Below, in pieces: positions 5,528 to 5,920 of a DNA stretch of 5,920 bases (the first letter of the stretch is position 1; the number at the start of each line of letters is the position of its first letter). The position numbers and the translations under genes were made by a program. Under the pieces are notes generated by a model that saw only the letters and a program-made list of their open reading frames with translations, ran no database searches and had not been told where the DNA came from. This DNA comes from an uncultured Aquificaceae bacterium (GTDB lineage Bacteria > Aquificota > Aquificia > Aquificales > Aquificaceae). The stretch covers positions 1 through 5,920 of the forward strand of contig CALLAD010000067.1 of NCBI GenBank assembly GCA_938002625.1, in the 5' to 3' direction.

Positions 5528-5920
5528 TCCTCAATATTTAACCTTTCCCTTAGAACTCTCCCAATTATACCATTTACAAATCTGGCGCCATTTTTACCCG
5601 CATACTTTTCCGCCATTTTAACATAATCGGAAGCTATTACCTTTGGATTTTTAACCGAGAGGTACAAAAATTCTGTAATGGCAATTCTGAGTATATTTCT
5701 CTCTATGTATCCCACTCTGTCTATGTCCCATTTTTCCGAATACTCGGCTATAAGCTTGTCTATCTCTAAGGAATGTTCCATAAATGTCCTGATTAATTTT
5801 CTCATGTAACGCCTTTGATCCTGCAAAGTTATGCGGTTTGCAGATAGGTAGTCCTCTATAATATTTTCTATAGGTTCACCCTTCATATCCCATTGGTATA
5901 GGACTAAAAAGGCATCCCTC
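5524..5920 (-). CDS. nusB: Transcription antitermination factor NusB, 5' end missing
   Basis: NusB is a small all-helical cytoplasmic protein. With NusE (S10) it binds boxA RNA and supports antitermination of rRNA operons. An ATG exists at 5886, but the frame stays open to the window edge and reads [11 protein letters not shown] before it, which is the conserved first helix of NusB (compare the usual R-x-A-x-x-x-LYQ-x-D). The true start is therefore outside the window, probably within about 10-15 codons. Visible are about 131 residues, including [21 protein letters not shown] (a classic W-x-x-x-R-x-x-x-x-x-R-x-I-L-R-x-A pattern), [21 protein letters not shown] and [12 protein letters not shown] near the end. 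It converges on tatA2 with a 4-base overlap of the stop codons. Confidence 0.95.
   Translation of the reverse strand, partial: RDAFLVLYQWDMKGEPIENIIEDYLSANRITLQDQRRYMRKLIRTFMEHSLEIDKLIAEYSEKWDIDRVGYIERNILRIAITEFLYLSVKNPKVIASDYVKMAEKYAGKNGARFVNGIIGRVLRERLNIED

Noticed and set aside
5884..5886. ATG at 5886 as the nusB start
   Set aside because: The frame stays open upstream to the window edge and encodes the conserved NusB first helix ([11 protein letters not shown]), so this Met is internal.

Overview
This window looks like ordinary chromosome from a thermophilic bacterium, most probably of the Aquificaceae (Aquificota). That assignment is inferred from protein style (charged, rich in Glu, Lys and Arg), an AT-leaning composition, tandem tatA genes without tatC, and genes that are normally clustered elsewhere being scattered here. 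A database search would be needed to fix the genus. I see no rRNA, tRNA, insertion sequence, CRISPR array or long repeat.

Layout. From the left edge, the 3' part of a small putative exported protein (1-303, +) runs tail-to-tail into a minus-strand block. Read in its own direction from right to left, that block is: a cold-shock protein (4797-5006) with its own promoter, a folded leader and an intrinsic terminator; folC (3490-4722) and engB (2949-3500), which overlap by 11 bases; and a third unit with an extended -10 promoter, rplT (2475-2834), pheS (1465-2478, ATGA overlap) and a YajR-like MFS transporter (287-1462, 2-base gap). Divergent from the cold-shock gene is a plus-strand pair, tatA1-tatA2 (5157-5527, ATGA overlap). 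This pair converges on nusB (5524-5920 and beyond, minus), whose 5' end is cut by the window edge.

How the genes fit together. Most are translation, transcription and ribosome-assembly housekeeping: L20, the PheRS alpha subunit, the EngB GTPase, NusB, cold-shock protein and folate polyglutamylation. The usual partners (infC and rpmI for rplT, pheT for pheS, tatC for tatA) are absent from the window. Spacing is very tight. Genes overlap by 4-17 bases, three predicted promoters give leaders of about 2-20 nt, and two convergent gene pairs overlap at their stop codons.

The least ordinary parts are the divergent tatA/csp promoter region, where the two -35 boxes sit 1 base apart and the csp leader can fold into a nested hairpin, and the folC start, which may be leaderless. 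I found no evidence of a previously undescribed multi-gene system. Two start positions deserve care. tatA1 starts at ATG 5157, not the GTG at 5151, and nusB runs past the window edge rather than starting at the ATG at 5886.
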